DNA from: Mycolicibacterium komanii
GTDB lineage: Bacteria > Actinomycetota > Actinomycetes > Mycobacteriales > Mycobacteriaceae
Assembly: GCF_001050035.1 (NCBI RefSeq)
Contig: NZ_CVTA01000062.1
Location: 186,001 to 250,000, forward strand
Direction: 5' to 3'
DNA length: 64,000 nt
Part shown: positions 27,869 through 36,580 of the stretch, piece by piece
Layout of the letters: each line of letters opens with the position of its first letter
How positions within the stretch are numbered: the stretch's first letter is position 1
The notes under the pieces: model-generated
What the model saw: only the letters and a program-made list of their open reading frames with translations
Told to the model about the DNA's origin: nothing
Database searches by the model: none
Position numbers and translations under genes: made by a program

Positions 27869-29077
27869 TCACGGGTTGATCGTGAGCTCGCCGATCTGGC
27901 GGCCCCACACGTACTCGATGAACAGCGGCTGGCCGAATTCGAGGTGGTTGTACGGGGCGATGCTGGCGCCGGTGTCCATCACCAGATACGGCGTCGGATA
28001 CAGGTCACGGGTGATGTCCTGCCAGCACCCCGGTCGGCCCTCCGGCCCACCCGTGGCGTTGACCCGCGGCAGGTTGTCGGGATAGATGTACGGATTGCCC
28101 GCGCCGGCCAGGATGCCGCCACCGCCGGTCAGCGAGAACCCGTTGCCGCCCAACGTCTTCGCGACTTTCGGTTGCACCTCGGCGTATTTGCGGATCGAGC
28201 AGAGGATCGCGGGGCTGTGGTAGTCCAACAGTTCCGAGGTCGGCACCAGGTCGGCGGCGCCGCGCACGAGATACGGGCCGGCGCGTTCGAAGGTGTCGGC
28301 CGCCTCGTCGGCGAAGCCGAGCGCCGCGATGAGGGCGGCGTCGAGTTCGGCCTGGTGCTCGTTGAACGTGCGCGCCGACGTCACCGCGTCGCGCAATCCG
28401 TCGAACAGGTCGCCGGAGGCTTCGGCGTACACCTCGGCGAGATCGGCGAGCAGGCGGGTGTCGGTGCGGAGCGCCTGCATGCGCGGGTCGAGGTCGTCGA
28501 GGATCCGGTTGCCGTTGATGAGCGACTCGCCGAACGCGTCGCCGCCCACGCCGTTGAGCGCCGCCGCGGTCGCCGTCAACGTCTGGTTCAACTTGATCGG
28601 GTCGACCTTCTCGGCGAGCGCGATGACCGTCTCGAAGACGGTGTTGAACTCCGTCGTCACCGCCGATGCCTCGATCACATCGCCCGGCGAGAGATGGTGC
28701 GCGGAAACGTCTTCGGGTGTCTCGAGCGAGATGTACTTGTTGCCGAACACCGTGGTGGCCCGGATCTCGGCCGTCACGTTCGCGGGGATGCGTTCCAGGT
28801 AACGCGGATCGACGTCCAACGACAGCTGCGCCTGTTGGCCGTCGGCGGTGTCGACGTGGGTGATGGCGCCGACGCGCCCGATCTCGACGCCGTTGTAGGT
28901 CACCTTCGCGCCGCGCTCGACGACCAGGCCCGCTCGAGGCGAGAGCAACAACAGCTGCGTCTTACGGCTCAGGTCACCGCGGAACTGAAGGTAGAGAAGC
29001 GTCCCCGCGACCGTGGCGACGATCAGCAGCACCGCACCAGCCAGCCTGTACGGCGGCTTGTTGCGGTCGACAAACAC
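27869..29077 (-). CDS. Orphan MCE (MlaD-domain) family protein
   Basis: A 402-residue MCE protein, the substrate-binding or tunnel-forming component of mycobacterial lipid importers. It has a single N-terminal transmembrane segment (AGAVLLIVATVAGTLLYLQF, about 14-33), an MlaD domain from LLLSPRAGLVVERGAKVTYNG through VFGNKYISLE, and a helical C-terminal part. Mce genes normally sit in operons of yrbE pairs and six mce genes; none of these is nearby. GTG 29077 is preferred because TACTGT precedes it by six bases; an ATG at 29101 would overlap the divergent gene. Cargo unknown. Confidence 0.82.
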   Translation of the reverse strand: MFVDRNKPPYRLAGAVLLIVATVAGTLLYLQFRGDLSRKTQLLLLSPRAGLVVERGAKVTYNGVEIGRVGAITHVDTADGQQAQLSLDVDPRYLERIPANVTAEIRATTVFGNKYISLETPEDVSAHHLSPGDVIEASAVTTEFNTVFETVIALAEKVDPIKLNQTLTATAAALNGVGGDAFGESLINGNRILDDLDPRMQALRTDTRLLADLAEVYAEASGDLFDGLRDAVTSARTFNEHQAELDAALIAALGFADEAADTFERAGPYLVRGAADLVPTSELLDYHSPAILCSIRKYAEVQPKVAKTLGGNGFSLTGGGGILAGAGNPYIYPDNLPRVNATGGPEGRPGCWQDITRDLYPTPYLVMDTGASIAPYNHLEFGQPLFIEYVWGRQIGELTINP

Positions 29078-29083
29078 TTTGAG

Positions 29084-29089
29084 ACAGTA
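29084..29089 (-). promoter_or_regulatory. TACTGT -10 box for the MCE gene
   Basis: On the minus strand TACTGT, then CTCAAA, then GTG 29077. It overlaps by two bases a plus-strand TAGATT box at 29088-29093. Confidence 0.5.
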
Positions 29090-29093
29090 GATT

Positions 29094-29534
29094 ATGGCCA
29101 CCGCTCGAAGGGCCCGTACGGCCGATCCGATGAAGACCCGTGCCGCGGTCGCGAAGCTGGCCGCATGGTTGCACGACGAATCTCAGGCCGAACCGCCACG
29201 CACCGAAGTCGCCGAAGCGGTGCGGCTGACCGCACGCACCCTCGCGGCGGTGGCGCCGGGCTCGAGCGTGGAGGTCCGTGTCCCGCCGTTCGTCGCTGTG
29301 CAGTGCATCGAAGGTCCGGCCCACCGCCGCGGTAACCCACCCAACGTGGTGGAAACCGATCCGCGGACGTGGCTGCTGTTGGCCACCGGGCTGACGACCG
29401 TGACCGCCGCCGCAGCGAGCGGAACGCTGGTCCTGTCGGGCTCTCGCGCCGGCGAAATCGGCGACTGGCTGCCGCTCGTCGACCCCGGGGCGGCGCCGGT
29501 CACCGGAAGTACGGATACTCCTGAACCCAGTTGA
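29094..29534 (+). CDS. Sterol carrier family protein
   Basis: A 146-residue protein of a conserved actinobacterial sterol-carrier-like family. The core VAPGSSVEVRVPPFVAVQCI and NPPNVVETDPRTWLLLATGL is strongly conserved in the relative next to purF in M. tuberculosis. Lipid binding is inferred from the family only. ATG 29094 keeps the usual basic N-terminus; ATG 29130 is an alternative if transcription starts near 29100. It is divergent from the MCE gene and converges with the DoxX-like gene, overlapping it by 35 bases. Confidence 0.72.
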   Translation: MATARRARTADPMKTRAAVAKLAAWLHDESQAEPPRTEVAEAVRLTARTLAAVAPGSSVEVRVPPFVAVQCIEGPAHRRGNPPNVVETDPRTWLLLATGLTTVTAAAASGTLVLSGSRAGEIGDWLPLVDPGAAPVTGSTDTPEPS

Positions 29535-30834
29535 AACCACGGGTACGCAGCGGAAAGACGTTCAGATCCATCCGCTGCAACGACATGGCCACCGGCCTGC
29601 CGTCGAGGTGTCCGTCGAGCCGCAGTTGATCCTGGCTGAGCCGTTCGACGCCGAACGTGGCCGTACCGGGCAGTTCGAGCGTGCCCGCCGTGTTGTCGAA
29701 ATGCGCTGGGACCGGAACCAATTCGCCGTCCATCCGCTGATACGTCAGCAGTTCGGGCTCGTCGAAAACCACGCGCTGCCACCGCAGCTCGTCGGTGAGC
29801 ATCGGTGCGCGCGGCTTGCCGTCGAGGCGGAACTCGGTGACCGACCAGACGCCGTACAGGTCGGGTTTGACGCGTCCTTCGCCGTACTCCCGCCAGCCCT
29901 GCCAGCTCAGCATCACGCAGCCGATCAGCACCCAAATACCCAGCAGCGCCTGCACCTTCGCCGCGATCCGGTTGGCTCGCGGAGTCTCGAACAACGGCGG
30001 ATACGTGACGGGCTCCAGCGTGCGGTGCAGCACGAATACGTTCGCGAGGCGGCGAAGGTGCGGAGTCAGGAGAACCAGGCTCATGCAAACCAGATGGAAC
30101 GACAGGATTTTGACCGGGACGTCGTACGTCATGTTGAGCACGAACACCTGGCCCATCCCCAGAAAGCTCAGCAACGCGCCCAGCGCTGCGGTGCGCGGCA
30201 GGAAGAGCAGAATCCCGGCGAGGACTTCGACCGCGCCCAGGAAGATCTCGTACGGGTAGGAGCTGCCGACCTGTAGCCACAGCACCGAGGCGGGGCTGTG
30301 GTCACCGTATGGCTGTAGCAGGGCCGACAGCGACGGTGCCGGCATCTGCGTCGGGATCACCTTGGCGAAGCCGTAGAACAGCATCTGTCCGCCGAGGCAG
30401 AGTCGCAGGAACACGAAGAACCATGCGGCCAGCTTCGGGTAGGAGGTGCGGCGTCGATCGAGCACCGACCACACCACCGTGCCGACGACGGCGATGACGA
30501 GCCCGCAGAACACCATCACCCAGATCGCCGCCTGATCGCCGCTGCCCGAGTCCACATGCAGCACCGCGTCCACCCCGAACACATGCTGGCCGACCCACCG
30601 TGCGATCGGCGCGAGCGCGACCATCTGCCACAGAATCGCCCGGTCGGGCAGCCACTGAGCGAAGACACCGGTGAATGCGAAGGTGATCTGCGCGAACCAC
30701 AGGCAGAACAACCCGAAGTACGTGACGCAGAAACGGAAGGCGATGCGAGTGCCCAAGCGCCACGGGCGTCGCTCCGCATCGCCGGTGCGCTGGGAATTCC
30801 CGCGTCCGCCAACGGCCTCCTCGGTCGCGGTCAC
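29500..30834 (-). CDS. DoxX-like multi-pass membrane protein
   Basis: A membrane protein of about 444 residues. The N-terminal half has about eight hydrophobic helices in an arrangement like DoxX/HTTM proteins (LRLCLGGQMLFYGFAKVIP, VEVLAGILLFLPRTAALGAL); the C-terminal 120 residues are a soluble domain (GVWSVTEFRLDG... to the end). The role is unknown. The frame is open to 30945, but a minus-strand TATCGT box at 30877-30882 lies inside that extension, so GTG 30834 is preferred. Confidence 0.65.
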   Translation of the reverse strand: MTATEEAVGGRGNSQRTGDAERRPWRLGTRIAFRFCVTYFGLFCLWFAQITFAFTGVFAQWLPDRAILWQMVALAPIARWVGQHVFGVDAVLHVDSGSGDQAAIWVMVFCGLVIAVVGTVVWSVLDRRRTSYPKLAAWFFVFLRLCLGGQMLFYGFAKVIPTQMPAPSLSALLQPYGDHSPASVLWLQVGSSYPYEIFLGAVEVLAGILLFLPRTAALGALLSFLGMGQVFVLNMTYDVPVKILSFHLVCMSLVLLTPHLRRLANVFVLHRTLEPVTYPPLFETPRANRIAAKVQALLGIWVLIGCVMLSWQGWREYGEGRVKPDLYGVWSVTEFRLDGKPRAPMLTDELRWQRVVFDEPELLTYQRMDGELVPVPAHFDNTAGTLELPGTATFGVERLSQDQLRLDGHLDGRPVAMSLQRMDLNVFPLRTRGFNWVQEYPYFR

Positions 30835-30979
30835 GGTCTTTGTCCACCAATCGTCGGCTCGGATGCTCAGGGCGCCACGATAGGGGTCGGGTCGAGATGC
30901 GGAAAGCGAATTACCGGCGACGAGGTTTAACGTGTCCCACGACACGCTTCACGGCTTCGTTTCCGGTCGCCGATACCCG

Positions 30980-30985
30980 TAGACT
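30980..30985 (+). promoter_or_regulatory. TAGACT -10 box for purF
   Basis: TAGACT about 38 bases before GTG 31024, leaving a short leader that carries a GGAG ribosome site at 31010-31013. Confidence 0.4.
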
Positions 30986-31023
30986 CGGGGCATCAGCCGT
31001 CCTCCCCCCGGAGCAGCCATATC

Positions 31024-32547
31024 GTGACCGGCGAACAGACCGATCCAGAACCCCGCGAAGAGTGTGGTGTATTCGGCGTCTGGGCGCCGGGTGAAGAAGT
31101 CGCCAAGCTCACCTACTACGGCTTGTACGCCCTGCAGCACCGCGGTCAAGAAGCGGCGGGCATCGCCGTGGCCGACGGCTCGCAGGTGCTGGTCTTCAAG
31201 GATCTGGGCCTGGTCAGCCAGGTGTTCGACGAGCAGACGCTGGCCGCGATGGAGGGCCACGTCGCGATCGGGCACTGCCGCTACTCCACCACCGGTTCGA
31301 CAACCTGGGAGAACGCCCAGCCGGTGTTTCGCAACACCTCGGCGGGCACGGGCGTCGCGCTGGGGCACAACGGTAACCTCGTCAACGCGGCCGAACTGGC
31401 GGCCCGAGCACGTGAGGCCGGACTGCTCGACACCCGCGGCGCTCCCGCGGCGACCACCGACTCCGACATCCTCGGCGCGCTGTTGGCCCACGGCGCGGCC
31501 GATTCCACGCTCGAACAGGCGGCGCTCGAACTGCTGCCCACGGTGCGCGGCGCCTTCTGCCTGACGTGGATGGACGAGAACACCCTGTACGCGGCCCGCG
31601 ACCCGTACGGGGTGCGGCCGTTGGCGCTGGGGCGGTTGGACCGGGGCTGGGTCGTCGCATCGGAGACCGCGGCGCTCGACATCGTCGGCGCCTCCTTCGT
31701 CCGCGACATCGAGCCCGGTGAACTGCTCGCGATCGACGCGGACGGGGTGCGTTCCACCCGCTTCGCCAGCCCGGAGCCCAAGGGGTGCGTCTTCGAGTAC
31801 GTCTACCTGGCGCGACCGGACAGCACGCTGGCGGGCCGATCGGTGCACGGGACGCGCGTCGACATCGGTAGGCGGCTGGCCAGGGAGATGCCGGTCGAGG
31901 CCGACCTCGTGATCGGCGTTCCGGAGTCGGGCACACCCGCCGCGGTGGGCTACGCCCAGGAGTCCGGAATCCCATACGGCCAGGGCCTGATGAAGAACGC
32001 CTATGTCGGGCGCACGTTCATCCAGCCGTCGCAGACCATCCGCCAACTCGGCATCCGGCTCAAGCTCAACCCGCTCAAAGAAGTCATCCGCGGTAAGCGC
32101 CTGATCGTCGTCGACGATTCGATCGTGCGCGGCAACACCCAGCGCGCGCTGGTCCGGATGCTGCGGGAGGCCGGGGCGGTCGAGGTGCACGTCCGCATCG
32201 CATCCCCGCCCGTCAAGTGGCCGTGCTTCTACGGCATCGACTTCGCCACACCGGCCGAGCTCATCGCCAACGCCGTCGACGACGAGAACGAGATGCTCGA
32301 GGCGGTGCGCCACGCCATCGGCGCCGACACGCTCGGATACATCTCGAAGCAGGGCATGATCGCGGCCACCGAACAACCCGCGTCGCGCCTGTGCAGTGCC
32401 TGCTTCGATGGCAAGTATCCGATCGAGTTGCCCGGCGAATCGGCTTTGGGCAAGAACGTGATCGAGCACATGCTCTCGACCGCCGCCAAGAGCGGTATCC
32501 CGCTGCAGTCCGACAACGACAACGTCTCGGCGCTGCGCCGTCCCTGA
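31024..32547 (+). CDS. purF: Amidophosphoribosyltransferase
   Basis: The 507-residue enzyme of the first committed purine step, making phosphoribosylamine from PRPP and glutamine. A 13-residue propeptide precedes Cys14 in EECGVFG, which becomes the N-terminal nucleophile of the glutaminase domain. The PRPP-binding loop is LIVVDDSIVRGNTQRALV. Cysteines in CFYGIDF and LCSACFDG suggest the iron-sulfur-binding type. GTG 31024 has a GGAG site upstream. It ends one base before the convergent NAD(P)-binding gene. Confidence 0.96.
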   Translation: MTGEQTDPEPREECGVFGVWAPGEEVAKLTYYGLYALQHRGQEAAGIAVADGSQVLVFKDLGLVSQVFDEQTLAAMEGHVAIGHCRYSTTGSTTWENAQPVFRNTSAGTGVALGHNGNLVNAAELAARAREAGLLDTRGAPAATTDSDILGALLAHGAADSTLEQAALELLPTVRGAFCLTWMDENTLYAARDPYGVRPLALGRLDRGWVVASETAALDIVGASFVRDIEPGELLAIDADGVRSTRFASPEPKGCVFEYVYLARPDSTLAGRSVHGTRVDIGRRLAREMPVEADLVIGVPESGTPAAVGYAQESGIPYGQGLMKNAYVGRTFIQPSQTIRQLGIRLKLNPLKEVIRGKRLIVVDDSIVRGNTQRALVRMLREAGAVEVHVRIASPPVKWPCFYGIDFATPAELIANAVDDENEMLEAVRHAIGADTLGYISKQGMIAATEQPASRLCSACFDGKYPIELPGESALGKNVIEHMLSTAAKSGIPLQSDNDNVSALRRP

Positions 32548-33504
32548 CTACCGTCCGACGTGCGCCCAGTGCGGGTCGGACGGTAACGGACCCCGCTGCA
32601 ACGCCGTCACGACCGCGTCGCGGTAACCGGTGAGGCCGCCTGCGGGCGGGGCGATGACGTCGTCGATGTCGTGGTCGGCCATCACAGCGTCGCATTCGAG
32701 CGACTCCACCAGCGGCCGCGCCAGCCCGCCGGGAAGCGGTGTCACCAACCCGATCCACCAGCTCGCGATTGTCGGTGTGAGCCAAGGCAATACGACCATC
32801 ACGCGACGGCGCCGCCCCGACGCCTCGGCGTACACCTGCATGGCCTCGCCGTACTCCATCACGTCGGGGCCGCCGATGTCCCAGGTGCGCGACGTCGGGA
32901 AGGTCACCGTGGCGGCCTCCGCGAGATAGTGCAGAGCGTCGTCGATCGCGATCGGCTGAATCCTGTTGTGCACCCACTTGGGCGTGGTCATCGCCGGAAG
33001 GCGGTTGGTCAGGTGGCGGATCATCTCGAACGACGCCGAACCTGCGCCGATCACGATGCCGGCCTGCAGCACCACGGTCTCGATGCCCGATTCGATCAGG
33101 ATCTCGCCGACGTCCGTGCGCGATTGCAGGTGCGGGGAAAGGTCGGCTCCCGACGGGTGCAGCCCGCCCAGGTACACCACGCGTTTGACGCCCGCGTCGC
33201 GGGCGGCCTCCACGACGTTGCGGGCCGAGCGCGCCTCCTCTTCGACGAAGTTCGGCGAGCTGCCCATCGAGTGCACGAGGTAGTAGACGACATCGATGTC
33301 GGCGAACGCCTTGCGCAGCGAGTCCGTGTCGCCGAGATCGCCGCGCGCCACCTCGACGCGGTCGCGCCAGGGCACGCCGTCGAGTTTGTCGGGGTTGCGG
33401 GCCAGCGCGCGCACGGCGTGACCCCGGTCGAGCAGTGCGGGCACCAGACGTCCGCCGATGTAGCCGGTCGCTCCCGTCACCAAGCAGCGAATATGGTCAG
33501 TCAC
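32548..33504 (-). CDS. NAD(P)-binding SDR-like epimerase/NmrA-type protein
   Basis: A 318-residue atypical short-chain dehydrogenase. The N-terminus CLVTGATGYIGGRLVPALLD is an NAD(P)-binding motif (GxxGxxG), followed by VVYYLVHSMG and a GADL region; the usual YxxxK pair is not clear, as in NmrA-like and ubiquinone-subunit-like proteins. The substrate is unknown. GTG 33504 is preferred; the frame opens at a TTG (33537) that would overlap the upstream gene by 8 bases. Confidence 0.78.
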   Translation of the reverse strand: MTDHIRCLVTGATGYIGGRLVPALLDRGHAVRALARNPDKLDGVPWRDRVEVARGDLGDTDSLRKAFADIDVVYYLVHSMGSSPNFVEEEARSARNVVEAARDAGVKRVVYLGGLHPSGADLSPHLQSRTDVGEILIESGIETVVLQAGIVIGAGSASFEMIRHLTNRLPAMTTPKWVHNRIQPIAIDDALHYLAEAATVTFPTSRTWDIGGPDVMEYGEAMQVYAEASGRRRRVMVVLPWLTPTIASWWIGLVTPLPGGLARPLVESLECDAVMADHDIDDVIAPPAGGLTGYRDAVVTALQRGPLPSDPHWAHVGR

Positions 33505-33529
33505 CCCGCCGGGATCGCCGGTTTCGGCG

Positions 33530-33973
33530 TCAGGCAAACCCGCAACCCGGGTCGGGCATGTCCACCGACAGCGGAGTGCCCACCGGTTTGATGTAGAGCA
33601 CCCACATCACCAACGGCGTGGGCCCGAGGTTGCGGCCGATGTGCACGTTGCCCGGCCCGCTGGCCTCGGTGATGGGCGCGCCGGGCGGATAGACGCCGTC
33701 GGGTGCGCAGCCGGCCGCCGCGTCGTGGGTCAGCGTGCCCTCGCGGATCAGCCCGTACACCCGGCCGTCGTGATAGTGCCAGCCGGTGCTGCCGCCGGGG
33801 GCGATCGTGATCTCGCGGGTGACGTAGTCGACTCCGTCGACCGTCGACTCGGCGAGCGTCGCGGCCTCGACCCCGGACGATGGTGTCGCGGAGGCGGGCG
33901 CCGGGCCGGGCAACGCCAGCGCGAGCGCCGCGGACGCGCATAGGGCCGTCGCGTTGCGGCGAACTGCTGTCAT
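33530..33973 (-). CDS. Secreted cupin-fold protein
   Basis: A 147-residue exported protein with a signal peptide (ATALCASAALALALPG, ending near ASA). The mature part has a cupin core: APGGSTGWHYHDGRVYGLI and GNVHIGRNLGPTPLVMWV, with histidines that could bind a metal. The two cysteines (GCAPDG, PGCGFA) may form a disulfide. Function unknown. ATG 33973 gives the cleaner signal peptide; a GTG at 33991 is the alternative. It is followed by the SDR-like gene on the same strand. Confidence 0.72.
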   Translation of the reverse strand: MTAVRRNATALCASAALALALPGPAPASATPSSGVEAATLAESTVDGVDYVTREITIAPGGSTGWHYHDGRVYGLIREGTLTHDAAAGCAPDGVYPPGAPITEASGPGNVHIGRNLGPTPLVMWVLYIKPVGTPLSVDMPDPGCGFA

Positions 33974-34066
33974 GAGCGGTGAGATTGTCACACTGCCGGG
34001 GATCGCGCGACATCTCAGCTGGAGTGATACCTCCCAAGGCGGTTACCGCGGCGCGGCGAACACCGG

Positions 34067-34072
34067 TAGCCT
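34067..34072 (+). promoter_or_regulatory. TAGCCT -10 box for purM
   Basis: TAGCCT, then 8 bases, then ATG 34081; fits a leaderless or nearly leaderless transcript. Confidence 0.45.
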
Positions 34073-34080
34073 TTACCGCG

Positions 34081-35154
34081 ATGACCGAACGCGCCGAACC
34101 TGCCGGCATCTCCTACGCGTCGGCCGGGGTCGACATCGAAGCCGGTGACCGCGCCGTCGAACTCCTCAAACCGCTCGCCGAGAAGGCGACCAGGCCCGAG
34201 GTGCGCGGCGGCATCGGCGGATTCGCCGGACTGTTCGCGCTGCGCGGCGGCTACCGGGAGCCGGTGCTCGCCTCGTCCACCGACGGAGTCGGCACCAAGC
34301 TGGCCGTGGCGCAGGCCATGGACAAACACGACACGGTCGGGATCGACCTGGTCGCGATGGTCGTCGACGACCTCGTCGTCTGCGGCGCCGAACCACTGTT
34401 CCTGCAGGACTACATCGCCGTCGGCCGCACGGTCCCCGAACGGATCAGCGAGCTCGTCGCCGGCATCGCCAACGGATGCCTTCAGGCCGGTTGCGCGCTG
34501 CTCGGCGGTGAGACGGCCGAACATCCCGGTCTGATGGCCCCCGACCACTACGACATATCGGCCACGGGCGTCGGCGTGGTGGAGGCCGACGACGTGCTCG
34601 GCCCGGATCGGGTCAAACCCGGCGACGTGCTGATCGCGATGGCCTCGACGGGGTTGCACTCCAACGGCTACTCGCTGGCGCGAAAGGTGTTGCTGGAGAT
34701 CGACCGGATGAACCTGGCGGGCCACGTCGAGGAGTTCGGCCGGACGCTGGGCGAGGAGTTACTGGAGCCCACCCGCATCTACGCCAAGGACTGCCTGGCG
34801 CTGGCCGCCGAGACGCAGGTGCGCACGTTCTGCCACGTCACCGGCGGCGGACTGGCCGGCAATCTCGAACGTGTGGTCCCGCACGGCCTGGTCGCCGAGA
34901 TCGACCGCGGCACGTGGACCCCCGCGCCGGTGTTCGCGATGATCGGTCAGCGCGGACGGGTCGAGCGCGTCGAGATGGAGCGGACCTTCAACATGGGCGT
35001 CGGCATGGTCGCGGTCGTCGCGCCCGAGGACACCGACCGCGCGTTGGCGATTCTGACCGCGCGGCACCTGAACTGCTGGACGCTGGGAACGGTCAAAAAA
35101 GGCGGTAAGGACGCCCCACGAGCCCGACTCGTGGGACAGCACCCGCGCTTCTAG
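34081..35154 (+). CDS. purM: AIR synthetase
   Basis: Phosphoribosylformylglycinamidine cyclo-ligase (357 residues), which closes the imidazole ring to form AIR with ATP. The start ISYASAGVDIEAGDRAVELL, the ATP motif VLASSTDGVGTKL, the LLGGETAEHPG segment and HVTGGGLAGNLERV are standard. ATG 34081 gives the normal N-terminus; the open frame upstream is not conserved. It lies 1.5 kb after purF with two minus-strand genes between them. Confidence 0.96.
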   Translation: MTERAEPAGISYASAGVDIEAGDRAVELLKPLAEKATRPEVRGGIGGFAGLFALRGGYREPVLASSTDGVGTKLAVAQAMDKHDTVGIDLVAMVVDDLVVCGAEPLFLQDYIAVGRTVPERISELVAGIANGCLQAGCALLGGETAEHPGLMAPDHYDISATGVGVVEADDVLGPDRVKPGDVLIAMASTGLHSNGYSLARKVLLEIDRMNLAGHVEEFGRTLGEELLEPTRIYAKDCLALAAETQVRTFCHVTGGGLAGNLERVVPHGLVAEIDRGTWTPAPVFAMIGQRGRVERVEMERTFNMGVGMVAVVAPEDTDRALAILTARHLNCWTLGTVKKGGKDAPRARLVGQHPRF

Positions 35155-35157
35155 GGG

Positions 35158-35337
35158 TCAGCGACGCCAGTCGTCCTCTTCGACCCAATCGTCGGTTACC
35201 GCGTCGGTACCCGCCAGGTCGTCATCCGAAGCGCCCGACAGCTCTTGCTGGAGCCGCTTTAAGTCGGTCTGCGGTGAGCTGTATTTGAGCTCACGAGCAA
35301 CCTTGGTCTGCTTTGCCTTCGCCCGGCCGCGGCCCAT
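35158..35337 (-). CDS. DUF3073 family small protein
   Basis: A 59-residue protein of the actinobacterial DUF3073 family: basic N-terminus MGRGRAKAKQTKVARELKYS, then the conserved SPQTDLKRLQQELSG, then a very acidic tail ending EEDDWRR. Function unknown. ATG 35337 begins the conserved part and has AGGGGG about 8 bases upstream. A TAACAAT sequence near 35371 on the minus strand may be its -10 box. It converges on purM. Confidence 0.8.
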   Translation of the reverse strand: MGRGRAKAKQTKVARELKYSSPQTDLKRLQQELSGASDDDLAGTDAVTDDWVEEDDWRR

Positions 35338-35463
35338 GGGGGGACCCCCTCGCGCAATAACGGAGCGGCCCAATTGTTAGGCGGCTCCGATCTGATCTGT
35401 CTTTTATCGTCCTGCCGACACTTTACCGTGCCTGGCTGCGGTCTGCTGCCAGGCCCTCGGCCA

Positions 35464-36528
35464 TCAGCGGGTCCCGCCCCTCAACTGTTCGACCGCGCGC
35501 CGCCCGGCACCTGCGACGTCGGGCGGGGGCATCGAGTCCGCGTCGACGGCCGCGGGTTGACCATCGACGGTCAATTCGGTGTCCGCGGGCAGCCCGCGCT
35601 TGAGCAGCGCCAGCGCGATCGGCCCCTCGTCGACGTGGTCGACCACGGTGCCGAGACGGCCGACGACGCGTCCGCCGGCCAACACCTGGGCGCCGGTGGC
35701 GGGTCGCTCGGTCGAGCCGTCGAGGTGCAGCAGAACCAGCATCCGGGGCGGTTTTCCCAGGTTGTGCACCCGCGCGACCGTCTCCTGGCCCCGGTAGCAC
35801 CCCTTGTCCAGGTGCACGGCGGGGCCGATCCAGCCCACCTCGTGCGGGATGGTGCGCTCGTCGGTGTCCAGGCCGAGGCGCGGCCGCACCGCGGCCACCC
35901 GGTGGGCCTCGTACGCCCAGACCCCGGCGGGCCGCACCCCGGCGTTGGTGAGCCGGCGCTGCCACGGTTGCACCTGGTCACGCGCCACGACGAGGTCGAG
36001 TTCGATTCCGTCGGCGTCGAGACGACGCAGGAATCCGCCGTCGGCGAGCGCGACCGCCGTCCGTTCGGCCGGTAGCGAACCGACGCCGAGCGCATCGAGC
36101 ACCGCAGGCTCACCCAACCGAGGTCCGAGCAGCGACAGCACGGCCAGGTCCGCCGGTTCCACCGCGACGTCGGACCAGAACACCATCTTGCGCAAGTAGG
36201 TCAGCAGCGGCTCGCCCCGCGACGGTTCGGTGTCGAGATAGGTGACGTCGCCGAGTTCTGTTTGGACCCAGTGATCTTCGACACGCCCCTGCCCGTCGAG
36301 GCTGAGATTCTCGGTGACGGCGCCGTCGGGAAGGTCGCTCACGTGCTGGGTGGTGAGGCTGTGCAGCCACGTCTTGCGGTCAGCGCCCGTCAACGTGATC
36401 ACGGCTCGATGCGAACGGTCCACGACGACGGCCTCGTCGGCCGCCGCCCGCTGTTCGCCGAGCGGGTCGCCGAAATGCCAGACGGCGCCGGCGTCGGGTC
36501 CGGTATCGGGAGCAGGCACAGCTGACAT
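35464..36528 (-). CDS. Folate-binding YgfZ/GcvT-like protein
   Basis: A 354-residue protein related to the T-protein of glycine cleavage and to YgfZ/IBA57, which help repair or assemble iron-sulfur clusters with folate. The diagnostic motif KGCYRGQETVAR is at about residue 241, and the N-terminal DRSHRAVITLTGADRKTWLH is typical. It lies between the DUF3073 gene and the aminotransferase, as in M. tuberculosis. Confidence 0.88.
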   Translation of the reverse strand: MSAVPAPDTGPDAGAVWHFGDPLGEQRAAADEAVVVDRSHRAVITLTGADRKTWLHSLTTQHVSDLPDGAVTENLSLDGQGRVEDHWVQTELGDVTYLDTEPSRGEPLLTYLRKMVFWSDVAVEPADLAVLSLLGPRLGEPAVLDALGVGSLPAERTAVALADGGFLRRLDADGIELDLVVARDQVQPWQRRLTNAGVRPAGVWAYEAHRVAAVRPRLGLDTDERTIPHEVGWIGPAVHLDKGCYRGQETVARVHNLGKPPRMLVLLHLDGSTERPATGAQVLAGGRVVGRLGTVVDHVDEGPIALALLKRGLPADTELTVDGQPAAVDADSMPPPDVAGAGRRAVEQLRGGTR

Positions 36529-36566
36529 ACCTCAACTCTACGTTCGGCGCCCGGCGGCCCCGCGGC

Positions 36567-36572
36567 TACGCT
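36567..36572 (+). promoter_or_regulatory. TACGCT -10 box for the class IV aminotransferase
   Basis: TACGCT, then 8 bases, then ATG 36581; it lies between divergent genes. Confidence 0.45.
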
Positions 36573-36580
36573 TTTGGCCC

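Noticed and set aside
29500..30945. Longer form of the DoxX-like protein starting at 30945
   Set aside because: The extension contains a plausible promoter box at 30877-30882 and lacks protein-like character; kept GTG 30834 as the better start, with doubt.
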